A DNA stretch of 33,050 bases, taken from positions 1 through 33,050 of the forward strand of contig NZ_BQKV01000046.1 in the NCBI RefSeq assembly GCF_022180365.1, in the 5' to 3' direction. This DNA comes from Faecalibacterium gallinarum. Its GTDB lineage: Bacteria > Bacillota > Clostridia > Oscillospirales > Ruminococcaceae. Under the pieces are notes generated by a model that was given only the letters and a program-made list of their open reading frames with translations, had not been told where the DNA came from and did not search any database. Positions 9,621-16,894 of the stretch are shown in pieces. The position numbers were made by a program, and so were the translations under genes. Numbering within the stretch: the first letter of the stretch is position 1; each line of letters starts with the position of its first letter.

Positions 9621-9676
9621 AAAAAAAGACAAAACCTATAGCGACAGCAATCCCGTTGCTGTAACTAAAGGTCTTG
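9621..9676 (-). terminator. Leader terminator of the licT operon (attenuator)
   Basis: On the minus strand CAAGACCTTTAG (9665-9676) pairs with CTATAGGTTTTG (9630-9641) with one mismatch and one wobble. An inner hairpin AGCAA...TTGCT lies between the arms. The 3' arm is followed by GTCTTTTTTT (T-run at 9621-9627). The 5' arm shares 9670-9676 with the RAT site, so the two folds exclude each other. Confidence 0.85.
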
Positions 9677-9710
9677 CCTGAACGATACATAGGTATTCCA
9701 GTAACAAGCC
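9670..9710 (-). promoter_or_regulatory. RAT: ribonucleic antiterminator site for LicT
   Basis: Minus-strand RNA begins GGCUUGUUACUG and ends CAGGCAAGACC. These are the two conserved halves of the LicT/SacY/SacT binding site (compare GG-UUUGUUACUG...CAGGCAAGACC in sac operons). Classical sites are about 29-30 nt; this one is 41 nt because the part between CUG and CAG is about 12 nt longer and can itself pair (AUAC with GUAU). It overlaps the terminator arm by 7 nt. This supports antitermination control by the adjacent LicT. Confidence 0.85.
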
Positions 9711-9730
9711 AGCTGAATTTTCCGTTCTAG

Positions 9731-9759
9731 ATTATACCGGCTTTCGTCATTTTTGTCTA
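9731..9759 (-). promoter_or_regulatory. Predicted promoter of the licT-PTS operon
   Basis: On the minus strand: -35 TAGACA (9754-9759, 5 of 6 consensus), 17-bp spacer, -10 TATAAT (9731-9736). Transcription would start about 15 bp before the RAT, which puts the RAT at the very start of the leader. Confidence 0.75.
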
Positions 9760-9772
9760 TACATCGTTCTGC

Positions 9773-9809
9773 AAAAAAAAGATCTCTCGATTTTGTGGGA
9801 TTTCCACAA
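9773..9809 (-). terminator. Possible weak terminator after the AGCS symporter gene
   Basis: A short stem TTGTGG (9793-9798) with CCACAA (9804-9809) lies before a run of eight T on the minus strand (A at 9773-9780), but 12 nt separate stem and T-run. This is a poor fit to an efficient intrinsic terminator; no better one lies between this gene and the licT promoter. Confidence 0.3.
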
Positions 9810-9839
9810 GAGGGACCAAATTTAAGAGGGACCAAATTT
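9808..9839. repeat. Exact tandem duplication of 16 bp at the 3' end of the symporter gene
   Basis: AAGAGGGACCAAATTT occurs at 9808-9823 and directly again at 9824-9839. The second copy ends on the last base of the symporter stop codon region (stop at 9839-9841). It looks like a simple slip duplication. Confidence 0.9.
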
Positions 9840-11227
9840 CAGTTCTTTTTCCCCTGCTGCTCGTAATCCTTGAGGCTGGCCAGGGCCTGGGGCGCCAGGG
9901 GGAAGAGGGCGATCATGTTAAAGACCGTCATCAGGCCTACGCCGATATCCCCCAGATCCCAGACGAACTGATAGGCCGCCAGGCCGCCGATGAAGAGCAT
10001 CACCAGGGCCAGGATCTTATACAGGGTCTGGGAGAGCCAGTTGTCCCCGAAGAGATAGGCCACGTTGGACCGGGCGTAGAACAGAATCCCCAAAAAGGTG
10101 GAGAAGCTGAACAGCCAAAGGATCACCGCGATGAACACCACGCCGAACTGACCCATGTGGTAGCCCATGGCCGCCTGGAGCAGGTCCATCCCCTCCAGGC
10201 CATTGGTGAGGGATTCGGGGGTTAGGAGCATAATCATGGCCGAGCAGCTGCAAATCACCAGGGTGTCGATAAAGACGCCCAGTGCCTGGAGCAGGCCCGC
10301 CTTGGCGGGGTGGCTGACGTCGGCGGCGGCTGCCGCGCAGGGAGCCGAACCGGACCCCGCCTCGTTGGAGAAGAGGCCCCGCTTGGCGCCGTTCATGATG
10401 ACGGCGCCGATGCCGCCGGCCACCGCCTGGCGCAGGCCGAAGGCCTCGGCGAAAATCCGGCTGAACACGCCCGGCAGCAGAGGGGCATTTTTCAGAATGA
10501 TAAACAGGGTGATGAAGAAATAGCAGGCTGCCATCACCGGGACCAAACGGTCCAGCACCTTAACGGTGGCGTTTTTCCGCAGGACGATCACCGCCACAAT
10601 GGCCACCAGGATCACGGTGGACCAGATGGGCGGGATGCCGAAGGCGTTCTCGAAAGCCGAGGAGATGGAGTTGCTGGTCACCTGGCTGATGCCGCACCAG
10701 CAGATCAGGCCCGACAGGGCGAAGAGGACCGCAATCACCGAGCGCTTTTTGCCGCTGCCCTCTCGGCAGAACAGATGGTGGAGATAATAGGCCGGGCCGC
10801 CCCGGTAGCCGCCGTAGAGAGGGTCTTTTTCCTTATACAGCTGGGCCAGGGTGGCCTCCACAAAGGCGGTGGAGGAGCCGATCAGAGCCATGAGCCACAT
10901 CCAGAATACCGCGCCCGCGCCGCCGGCGGAGATGGCCGCCACCACGCCCACCAGGTTGCCCATGCCCACCCGGCAGGCAGTGGAGACGATCAGGGCCTGA
11001 ACCCCCGAGATGCCGCTCCGCTCTCCCCCGCCGTTTTTCTCGAGGGTCAGGCGAACCATCTCGGGGAAAAGCCGAAAAGGCAGAAACCGGGTGCGCACCG
11101 TGAAGTAGACCCCGGCGGGCACCAGCAGCATCACCAGCAGCGAAAGCCCCAGGGTGCTGCCCCCCGGCAGGGGGATCTGAACCAGATCTCCCCAGAGCAA
11201 ATTGTAAACCGCTTTCAAAAGCGCCAT
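9839..11227 (-). CDS. Amino acid carrier, AGCS (sodium/alanine symporter) family
   Basis: The 462-residue integral membrane protein takes up alanine or glycine (possibly other small amino acids) together with Na+ or H+. Family marks include the N-terminal GMGNLVGVVAAISAGGAGAVFWMW region, represented here by GMGNLVGVVAAI, the AFVEATLAQLYKEKD turn, GGPAYYL, and the FSNEAGSGSAP motif in the second half. Length and the many hydrophobic helices fit AlsT/DagA homologues (about 450-490). The ATG at 11227 has only a weak ribosome site (GAGGG, about 10 nt away). It is a single-gene unit with its own promoter at 11264-11292 and no linked amino acid genes, so the substrate cannot be narrowed further. 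Confidence 0.9.
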   Translation of the reverse strand: MALLKAVYNLLWGDLVQIPLPGGSTLGLSLLVMLLVPAGVYFTVRTRFLPFRLFPEMVRLTLEKNGGGERSGISGVQALIVSTACRVGMGNLVGVVAAISAGGAGAVFWMWLMALIGSSTAFVEATLAQLYKEKDPLYGGYRGGPAYYLHHLFCREGSGKKRSVIAVLFALSGLICWCGISQVTSNSISSAFENAFGIPPIWSTVILVAIVAVIVLRKNATVKVLDRLVPVMAACYFFITLFIILKNAPLLPGVFSRIFAEAFGLRQAVAGGIGAVIMNGAKRGLFSNEAGSGSAPCAAAAADVSHPAKAGLLQALGVFIDTLVICSCSAMIMLLTPESLTNGLEGMDLLQAAMGYHMGQFGVVFIAVILWLFSFSTFLGILFYARSNVAYLFGDNWLSQTLYKILALVMLFIGGLAAYQFVWDLGDIGVGLMTVFNMIALFPLAPQALASLKDYEQQGKKN

Positions 11228-11263
11228 GATGTTGTTCCCTCACAATTCTTTAGTCTCCTGAAC

Positions 11264-11292
11264 AGGGTACCATCCAGCGGGCATTCTGTCAA
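11264..11292 (-). promoter_or_regulatory. Predicted promoter of the AGCS symporter gene
   Basis: On the minus strand: -35 TTGACA (11287-11292), 17-bp spacer, extended -10 TGGTACCCT (hexamer 11264-11269). It is placed about 37 bp before the start codon. Confidence 0.55.
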
Positions 11293-11343
11293 CGGAATTT
11301 TGCTCCTTGATCCGAAAAATTGTTCCCCGTGGAACATTTTCAA

Positions 11344-11877
11344 TCAAATTAGGCTTCGGCTGATCCGAAGTTTCTCCGAGTCCTCTTTCGGCTCTTTCAA
11401 CTCTTTTCCTATATTCCACACTTTCAGCCCCTGTTTTTCTGCATAGCGGAGTGTATATGCGGTACCTCCTGTGGATCGTGTACAATATCCAATACAATAC
11501 GCCGACTCGTCCACAAGATGTCTGTCCCGAATTAAAAATGCCGCACGGGATGGCCGGTCACAGTAATAAACAATCTTATCAACCTGTCTTTCAATTTTTG
11601 CCGCACGTTCTTGTTGACCCGGCAACCAATATTTCTGATAGCCTTTAAACGGCAACACCAAAATAATTTTAACTTGAGGATTTAAAGTTTTTACTTGTAA
11701 CATTCCCTCCGCTGCCAGCATATCAAAACCAATTGCTCCGCCTACTCCAAAATATTTTACTCCTTGCTCTAAAAGCTGTTGTACCCGAATGTATGTTTTC
11801 TGCCAGATTTCTCCTTCTTTTTCTATGGGAAGTTCACGATGCCCCGTAAAACAACAAGTTAAAGCCCGTTTTTCCAT
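11344..11877 (-). CDS. SLOG-family (DUF1273/YpsA-like) protein
   Basis: The 177-residue cytoplasmic protein starts with a CCFTGHRELP motif, the hallmark of the DUF1273/SLOG Rossmann-like proteins. It continues with GVGGAIGFDMLAAE, where a Gly-rich loop and an Asp would contact a nucleotide ligand. SLOG domains bind nucleotides or nucleotide derivatives; no reaction is established for this group. The start is the ATG at 11877 with GGGAGG upstream; an in-frame extension above it is hydrophobic and lacks a ribosome site. The gene is visibly AT-rich compared with all its neighbours, which suggests horizontal acquisition. It diverges from a small ribbon-helix-helix gene across a short AT-rich gap that holds an inverted repeat. 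Confidence 0.8.
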   Translation of the reverse strand: MEKRALTCCFTGHRELPIEKEGEIWQKTYIRVQQLLEQGVKYFGVGGAIGFDMLAAEGMLQVKTLNPQVKIILVLPFKGYQKYWLPGQQERAAKIERQVDKIVYYCDRPSRAAFLIRDRHLVDESAYCIGYCTRSTGGTAYTLRYAEKQGLKVWNIGKELKEPKEDSEKLRISRSLI

Positions 11878-11913
11878 AGATATCCTCCCTTTCGCCGCTT
11901 GTAACACAAATAT

Positions 11914-11931
11914 GTAGTATATAAATAATAC
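11914..11931. promoter_or_regulatory. Inverted repeat in the divergent SLOG / RHH gap, candidate operator
   Basis: GTAGTAT (11914-11920), a 4-bp centre ATAA and ATAATAC (11925-11931) form an imperfect palindrome (6 of 7 pairs). It lies in the AT-rich segment with the likely -10 elements of both divergent genes. A ribbon-helix-helix protein encoded next door could bind it. Assigned by position and symmetry only. Confidence 0.35.
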
Positions 11932-11982
11932 AACACAGTGACCCATAATAACTACAAGAATTTTAAAGGGAGGGATGGTATC

Positions 11983-12186
11983 GTGCAGGAAGATAAATTT
12001 ATTGTTCCCCGCCGCAAACCGGCGGTAGGCAAATCCACGGTGGTATCGGTGCGCCTGCCCAATACCACCCTGGCCCGGCTTGAACAGATCGCTGGGCAGA
12101 CCGGCCGCACCCGGAACGAGCTGGTGCAGATGTGCATCGACTATGCGCTGGCCCGGCTAGAAATTCCCGGCGAACCAGAAGAATAA
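11983..12186 (+). CDS. Small ribbon-helix-helix (CopG/Arc-type) DNA-binding protein
   Basis: The 67-residue protein has a basic N-terminus followed by a classic RHH fold: beta-strand STVVSVRLPN, helix TTLARLEQIAGQTG, turn RTRNELV and helix VQMCIDYALARLE. Such proteins dimerise and insert the strand into the DNA major groove; many are autoregulators or antitoxins. The start chosen is GTG at 11983 with AAAGGGAGG about 8 nt upstream; an earlier in-frame GTG at 11938 would contain that ribosome site in its coding sequence and lacks its own. No toxin gene follows: the next element is a strong terminator. It is divergent from the SLOG gene, which it may regulate. Confidence 0.8.
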   Translation: MQEDKFIVPRRKPAVGKSTVVSVRLPNTTLARLEQIAGQTGRTRNELVQMCIDYALARLEIPGEPEE

Positions 12187-12191
12187 AACGA

Positions 12192-12231
12192 AAAGCAGCT
12201 GTGCTCCCATCATTCAGAGCACAGCTGCTTT
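12192..12231 (+). terminator. Strong intrinsic terminator after the RHH gene
   Basis: A 15-bp perfect stem (12192-12206 with 12217-12231) with a 10-nt loop; the stem ends in a T-run on both strands. It begins 5 bp after the RHH stop and could also stop leftward transcription coming from malY. Confidence 0.88.
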
Positions 12232-12243
12232 TTAAACTCTCAC

Positions 12244-12307
12244 AAAACCGCAGGATGCGGTTTTGGATTGAAACGCTTTTTGCGCCGCTTTTTCTCGAAA
12301 AAGCGGC
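12244..12307 (-). terminator. Two hairpins downstream of malY, possible terminators
   Basis: A 10-bp stem GCCGCTTTTT with AAAAAGCGGC (12284-12293/12298-12307, 4-nt loop) and a 9-bp stem AAAACCGCA with TGCGGTTTT (12244-12252/12256-12264) lie just past the malY stop. In each, the T-run is inside the stem on the exit side, so each could act as an intrinsic terminator in either direction. Confidence 0.5.
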
Positions 12308-12315
12308 ATCCCCTC

Positions 12316-13533
12316 TCAGGCATTAAACACATACTGGTCCAGCCGGCGGAAGGCCTCCTCCACCCGGGTCAGGGGCAGGGCCAGGTTCATCCGGATGGCG
12401 CAGGGACCGCCGAATATCCGGCCATCCTGCCAGGCGACGCCCACGTCCCAGCCGGCTTTCTGCACTTCGTCAATGGTCTTGCCGTGGGCCGCGCACCAGT
12501 CGGTGCAGTCCAGGAACAGCATGTATGTACCCTCCGGCCGGCTGACCTTTACCCCGGGGAAATGATCCCGGATATAGTCGCAGGCAAAACGGACGTTGCC
12601 GCTGAGCACCTGGCAGAGCTCGTCCACCCACTCGGCGCCCTCGGGGCTGTACCCGCCGATCAGGGCGTGCATGGAGAGGACGTTCATGTTGTTGTAGTGG
12701 CTCTTGGAGCCCAGGGCGCGGGCCCGATCCCGCAGGGTGGGATTATAAATAATATGATAGCTGCCCACCAGGCCCGCCAGGTTGAAGGTCTTGCTGGGGG
12801 CGTAGAGGGCAATGGTCCGGTTCCGGGCGTCCTCGCTCACCAGCTGAGTGGGGGTGTGCTTGTGGCCGTCCAACAGGATATCCGACCAAATCTCGTCCGA
12901 CACCACCAGACAGTCGTTGGCCTTGTAGACCTCCATGGCCTTCTCGATCTCCCACTTTTCCCAGACCCGGCCGCAGGGGTTGTGGGGGGAACAGAAGATG
13001 GCCGCGTGGATCTTATACTGTTTCAGTTTTGCGTCCATGTCGGCGTAGTCCATCCGCCAGACGCCATTCTCATCCTGCACCAGGGGGGAATGGACGATCC
13101 GATACCCGGCATTTTTCAGAGATTTGGTGAAGCCGATGTAGGTGGGGCTGTGGACCAGCACCCCATCCCCCGGGGCTGCCGCACAGGCCAGGGCCGACAG
13201 CACCCCGCCCAGCACACCGTTCTCGTAGCCGATGCACTCGGGGGTCAACAGGGCCGGGTCGGCGCCGTTCCGCGTCTGATGCCAGCGGATGATGGCGTTG
13301 AAATAGGCCTCGGTGGGCTCAAAGTAGCCATAGGCCGGGTGCTGGGCCCGGGCGACGATGGCCGCCGGGATGGAGGGCACCGTGGGGAAATTCATATCCG
13401 CCACCCACATGGGGATGGGGTCAAACCCCTCTTTTGGGGCCCCGGGAGCAAACCCGCCCGGTTTGCCCAGGCTGTCCACCGCGATGGCGTCCTTGCCCCG
13501 GCGGTCCATGATGGAAGTGAAATCGTATTTCAT
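12316..13533 (-). CDS. patB: MalY/PatB-family PLP-dependent C-S lyase / aminotransferase
   Basis: This 405-residue fold-type I PLP enzyme cleaves the C-S bond of cystathionine or cysteine conjugates to give a thiol, pyruvate and ammonia (as PatB and MalY do). Marks are PIPMWVADMNFP near the N-terminus, SPHNPCGRVW, SDEIWSD with the PLP-ring Asp, and the Schiff-base Lys248 in APSKTFNLAGL. Length is normal for the family (about 390-400). The ATG at 13533 has AAGGAG about 11 nt upstream. A good -10 (TATAAT, 13587-13592) lies upstream, but its -35 is weak. It is a single-gene unit, so methionine metabolism, thiol release and an aminotransferase role all remain possible. Confidence 0.88.
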   Translation of the reverse strand: MKYDFTSIMDRRGKDAIAVDSLGKPGGFAPGAPKEGFDPIPMWVADMNFPTVPSIPAAIVARAQHPAYGYFEPTEAYFNAIIRWHQTRNGADPALLTPECIGYENGVLGGVLSALACAAAPGDGVLVHSPTYIGFTKSLKNAGYRIVHSPLVQDENGVWRMDYADMDAKLKQYKIHAAIFCSPHNPCGRVWEKWEIEKAMEVYKANDCLVVSDEIWSDILLDGHKHTPTQLVSEDARNRTIALYAPSKTFNLAGLVGSYHIIYNPTLRDRARALGSKSHYNNMNVLSMHALIGGYSPEGAEWVDELCQVLSGNVRFACDYIRDHFPGVKVSRPEGTYMLFLDCTDWCAAHGKTIDEVQKAGWDVGVAWQDGRIFGGPCAIRMNLALPLTRVEEAFRRLDQYVFNA

Positions 13534-13793
13534 GCTCTACCCTCTCCTTTTTCTAGCTCATCTGCCCTTTCGGGCGTTTTTTCTTTATTATAACGCGAAA
13601 GCCCCGGCCAGAGATAGAAAAAATCCAGGATTTTTTCATTCACAACGACGGTGGCCGCCATAGGCGGCACTTCAGCGCGGCACGCACTCGACAAAACGCT
13701 TTCGCTGTGAGAGAATAGAGCCGCCGGGCCAGCCCCGGCCCCATCTGACAGAAATTTTAAAGGTTTTATTTGATTGAAAAAGGAGGAATTCTC

Positions 13794-14213
13794 TTGCAGC
13801 CCTACTGCCATCACGTCCAATACTACGAAACCGACCGAATGGGCATCACCCACCACTCCAACTACATTCGCTGGATGGAGGAAGCCCGAATCGACTTTCT
13901 GGCCCAGATCGGCTGGAGCTACGCCCGGCTGGAGGAGCTGGGCATCCTCTCCCCGGTGACCGCGTTGGACTGCCGCTACAAAGCCAGCACCACCTTTGAC
14001 GATCAGGTGCTGGTGGAGGTGTTCGTCCGGGAGGTGAAAAATGCCCGGCTGATCATCGGCTACCGGATGACCCGGGCCTGTGACGGGGCCGAGGTCTGCA
14101 CCGGCCAGAGCGAGCACTGCTTTGTCAGCCGGGAGGGCAAAATCCTGCGTCTGCGGCGGGATTATCCTGCCTTTTTCGAGGCGCTGGAGGCTTTGGCTCA
14201 GGCGGCAGAATAA
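13794..14213 (+). CDS. Acyl-CoA thioesterase, 4HBT hotdog fold (YbgC/FadM-like)
   Basis: The 139-residue cytoplasmic enzyme probably hydrolyses acyl-CoA or acyl-ACP thioesters. The motif YYETDRMGITHHSNYIRWMEEAR, cited here by its core TDRMGITHHSNY, carries the catalytic Asp near the start of the long hotdog helix, as in 4-hydroxybenzoyl-CoA thioesterase relatives. The best start is TTG at 13794, 7 nt after an AAGGAGG site (13780-13786); another in-frame TTG at 13770 lies before that site and is less likely. The gene is followed at 81 bp by a MATE exporter with its own promoter, so they need not form an operon. The physiological substrate is unknown. The 260 bp upstream (13534-13793) holds the malY promoter and small GC hairpins; I see no gene there. 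Confidence 0.85.
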   Translation: MQPYCHHVQYYETDRMGITHHSNYIRWMEEARIDFLAQIGWSYARLEELGILSPVTALDCRYKASTTFDDQVLVEVFVREVKNARLIIGYRMTRACDGAEVCTGQSEHCFVSREGKILRLRRDYPAFFEALEALAQAAE

Positions 14214-14218
14214 ACCGA

Positions 14219-14247
14219 TTGACGCGGCGATGCGGATGCGTTATACT
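14219..14247 (+). promoter_or_regulatory. Predicted promoter of the MATE exporter gene
   Basis: -35 TTGACG (14219-14224), 17-bp spacer, -10 TATACT (14242-14247), 48 bp before the start codon. Confidence 0.65.
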
Positions 14248-14294
14248 GTCCGCGGAACAAACACACAACAAGAAAAAAGGAGCGTCGAATCATC

Positions 14295-15668
14295 ATGTCA
14301 TCCGCTGCCCCCAGCCTGACCGAGGGTCGCCTCAGCCGTCAAATTTTAGTCTTTAGCCTGCCGCTGGTCCTGTCCAACCTGTTGCAGGTCCTTTTTAATA
14401 TGTCGGACATCGCTGTGGTGGGCCGGTTCGCCGGTTCCGCGGCTCTGGGCTCGGTGGGCTCCACCACCATCTTCGTCACCCTGTTCACCGGTTTCCTGAT
14501 CGGTCTGGGCGGCGGCATCAACGTCCTGGTGGCCCGGTACTACGGCGCACAGCACCCCGGAGACGTATCCGAGACCGTCCACTCCGCCGCCCTCATCAGC
14601 CTGGCGGCGGGCGCCCTTTTGCTGGTGATCGGCCTGGTGGCCTCCCCCGCCCTGCTCCAGCTGCTGGGCACCAAGCCCGACCTGATCGACGGCGCAGTGC
14701 TCTATCTGCGGATCTATTTCCTGGGCATGCCCGCCATGGCCCTGTATAACTTCGGCAACGCAGTGTTCAGCGCCGTGGGCGACACCCGCCGCCCCCTCTA
14801 TTACCTCTCCGCCGCCGGTGTCCTGAACATCATCCTGAACCTGGTCTTCGTCATCGTCTTTCATCTGGATGTGGCAGGCGTGGCCCTGGCCAGCATCATC
14901 TCCCAGTACCTCTCTGCGGGTCTGATCCTCCGGGCCCTGATGCGCAGCACCGACTGCTATGCTCTCCGCCGGTCTGAGCTCAAGCTGGACCCCGCCAAGA
15001 CCCGCACCATCCTGGCCCTGGGCATCCCCGCCGGGTGTCAGAACGCCATCTTTGCCCTGGCCAACCTCTTCATCCAGGCCAGCATCAACTCCTTCGACAC
15101 CATCGTCGTCCGGGGCAACTCTGCCGCGGCCAACTCCGACGCCCTGGTCTACGACGTGATGGCCGCCTTCTACACCGCTTGTTCCAGCTTTATGAGCCAG
15201 AACTACGGCGCCGGCAAGCCCGACCGGGTCAAAAAGAGCTATTTTATCTCCCTGGCCTATTCCTTCGGGGTGGGCCTGGTGCTGGGGCTGAGCCTGGTGG
15301 TATTTGGCCGGAGTTTCCTGGCCCTCTTCACCACCGAGGCCCCGGTGGTGGAAGCCGGCATGCAGCGGCTGATGATTATGGGCCTGTCCTACCCCATCTC
15401 GGCCTTTATGGACTGCACCATCGCGGCCTCCCGGGGCCTGGGCCGGACGGTGGCCCCCACCGTCATCGTGATTCTGGGCTCCTGCGTCTTCCGCATCGCC
15501 TGGATCTATACCGTCTTCGCCTACTTCCACACCATTGAATCCCTCTATCTGCTCTTTGTCTGCTCCTGGACCATCACGGCCATCGCCGAGATCATCTACT
15601 TTGTCCGCTGCTATAAGGAGCAGATGGCAATTTTCAAACATCAGCCCGCTGTGATTCCGTCCCATTGA
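14295..15668 (+). CDS. MATE-family efflux transporter
   Basis: The 457-residue protein has about 12 hydrophobic helices in two related halves. It exports drugs, toxic cations or metabolites in exchange for Na+ or H+. The N-terminal half shows NMSDIAVVGRFAGSAALGSVG, cited by NMSDIAVVGRFAG, typical of the DinF/NorM-like group in Firmicutes. The repeated half has the matching YDVMAAFYTACSSFMSQNYGAG region, cited by SFMSQNYGAG. The ATG at 14295 has AAAAAGGAG about 11 nt upstream and its own promoter. Nothing nearby points to the substrate; annotation as a multidrug exporter would rest on family only. Confidence 0.9.
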   Translation: MSSAAPSLTEGRLSRQILVFSLPLVLSNLLQVLFNMSDIAVVGRFAGSAALGSVGSTTIFVTLFTGFLIGLGGGINVLVARYYGAQHPGDVSETVHSAALISLAAGALLLVIGLVASPALLQLLGTKPDLIDGAVLYLRIYFLGMPAMALYNFGNAVFSAVGDTRRPLYYLSAAGVLNIILNLVFVIVFHLDVAGVALASIISQYLSAGLILRALMRSTDCYALRRSELKLDPAKTRTILALGIPAGCQNAIFALANLFIQASINSFDTIVVRGNSAAANSDALVYDVMAAFYTACSSFMSQNYGAGKPDRVKKSYFISLAYSFGVGLVLGLSLVVFGRSFLALFTTEAPVVEAGMQRLMIMGLSYPISAFMDCTIAASRGLGRTVAPTVIVILGSCVFRIAWIYTVFAYFHTIESLYLLFVCSWTITAIAEIIYFVRCYKEQMAIFKHQPAVIPSH

Positions 15669-15693
15669 CAGGGGGATATCCTACCGATATAAT
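15665..15693 (+). promoter_or_regulatory. Consensus sigma-70 promoter before the PanE-like gene
   Basis: -35 TTGACA (15665-15670) and -10 TATAAT (15688-15693) match the consensus exactly with an ideal 17-bp spacer. The -35 overlaps the stop codon of the MATE gene. The ribosome site follows about 36 bp later. Confidence 0.85.
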
Positions 15694-15742
15694 AGAGTTA
15701 GTCCATAATTAAGAAAGATTCTCACTCAAAGGAGGATGCGGG

Positions 15743-16852
15743 ATGGAGCGTTATCGTGTGCTGCGGATCGAGGAGGAGGACTACGGCTGCGAGGAGCTGC
15801 CCGAAGGCCGCCCTGTCTGCTGCCAGGTCCTGCTGGAGGACGCGGCCGGGGCCACCCGAACCTGTCTTGTCCCCGACCATCTTTTGCGGGCCCGGGACAT
15901 CCAGGAGGGGGACGCCGTCCTGGACGGGCCGGAAGGTCTGGTGAAACCGGACCCGGAGATCCGCTCCGCCGCCCTCATTGGTCTGGGGGCGCTGGGCATC
16001 CTCTTTGGACGAAAGATGCCGGGGGTCCAGGTAATCGCCGACCCGGAGCGGGCCGCCCGCTATGCGGCCCAGCCGGTGCTCTGCAACGGGGAGGAGTGTC
16101 ATTTCTCCTACGTCGCCCCCGAGAAGGGCAAACCGGTGGATTTCCTGCTGGTGGCGGTGAAAGCCACCGTATTGGACGAGGCCATCCGGGAGATCGCCCC
16201 CTTTGTGGGGCCGGATACCGTTATTCTCAGCGTATTGAACGGAATCACCAGCGAGGAGCGGATCGAGGCCGCCTATCCGGGCCATACCCTTTGGAGCGTG
16301 GCCATCGGGATGGACGCCACCCGCACCGGCCGGACCCTCACCTTCAAATCCGCCGGAAAAATCCAGTTCGGGGAGAAAGACGGCCGGATGACCCCCCGGG
16401 TCAAGGCCGTGGCCCGTTATCTGACCGCCTGCGGCATCGAGAACGAGCCCTGCGCCGATATCCTCTACAAACAGTGGCACAAGCTGATGGTAAACGACGG
16501 CCTCAACCAGGCCGCGGCAGCCTTCAACCTGCCCTATGGCGGGCTGGCCCAGCCCGGCCCCGCCCGGGATAAGATGCTCCAGGCTATGCAGGAAGTGATC
16601 CGGCTGGCCAATCTGGAGGGGGTGCCCCTGCCCCCGGACAACGACGTGACCTGGCTGGACGCCGCCATGCCCACCTTCCACCCGGAGGGGATGCCCAGCA
16701 TGCGGCAGGACGTACTGGCCCAGCGCCCCACCGAGGTGGAGGAGTTTGCCGGGGTGGTCCGCCGCCTGGCCAAAAAGCACGGGATGCCCACCCCCGCCAA
16801 CGACTTTTTCTACGAGAGGATCCGGGCCATCGAGGCCGGGTATTCCCACTAA
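15743..16852 (+). CDS. Ketopantoate reductase-family (PanE/ApbA) protein with an added N-terminal domain
   Basis: The 369-residue NADPH-dependent reductase family member: the Rossmann motif GLGALG is at residues 80-85, a VAVKAT segment carries the likely NADP/substrate Lys, and the C-terminal all-helical domain has LYKQWHKLMVNDGLNQ, the family signature. Classical PanE reduces 2-dehydropantoate to pantoate for coenzyme A. Family members are about 300 residues and start at the Rossmann strand; here about 72 residues precede it and look like a small beta-rich domain (LLEDAAGATRTCLVPDHLL region). The start is well supported: AAAGGAGG 7 nt before the ATG at 15743 and no alternative Met near the Rossmann strand. 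The gene has a consensus promoter and may be read through into the next gene 42 bp on. The exact substrate is uncertain. Confidence 0.87.
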   Translation: MERYRVLRIEEEDYGCEELPEGRPVCCQVLLEDAAGATRTCLVPDHLLRARDIQEGDAVLDGPEGLVKPDPEIRSAALIGLGALGILFGRKMPGVQVIADPERAARYAAQPVLCNGEECHFSYVAPEKGKPVDFLLVAVKATVLDEAIREIAPFVGPDTVILSVLNGITSEERIEAAYPGHTLWSVAIGMDATRTGRTLTFKSAGKIQFGEKDGRMTPRVKAVARYLTACGIENEPCADILYKQWHKLMVNDGLNQAAAAFNLPYGGLAQPGPARDKMLQAMQEVIRLANLEGVPLPPDNDVTWLDAAMPTFHPEGMPSMRQDVLAQRPTEVEEFAGVVRRLAKKHGMPTPANDFFYERIRAIEAGYSH

Positions 16853-16894
16853 AACCGCCCAACCCCCACCAATTACGAAAGGAGAATCGCCCCT

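Noticed and set aside
6731-9664. Very long open frame on the plus strand opposite the PTS IIBCA and licT genes
   Set aside because: It is antisense to two confidently identified genes; its His/Gly/Asp-rich, low-complexity translation is the usual shadow of GC-rich codon use, with no ribosome site or family motif. The same holds for plus-strand frames opposite uidA, PTS IIBC, nspC, speA and the pyrophosphatase.
13691-13704. cre-like (CcpA) sequence ACAAAACGCTTTCG upstream of the thioesterase gene
   Set aside because: It matches the core but not the outer bases, lies before a gene with no known carbon control, and there is no supporting second site.
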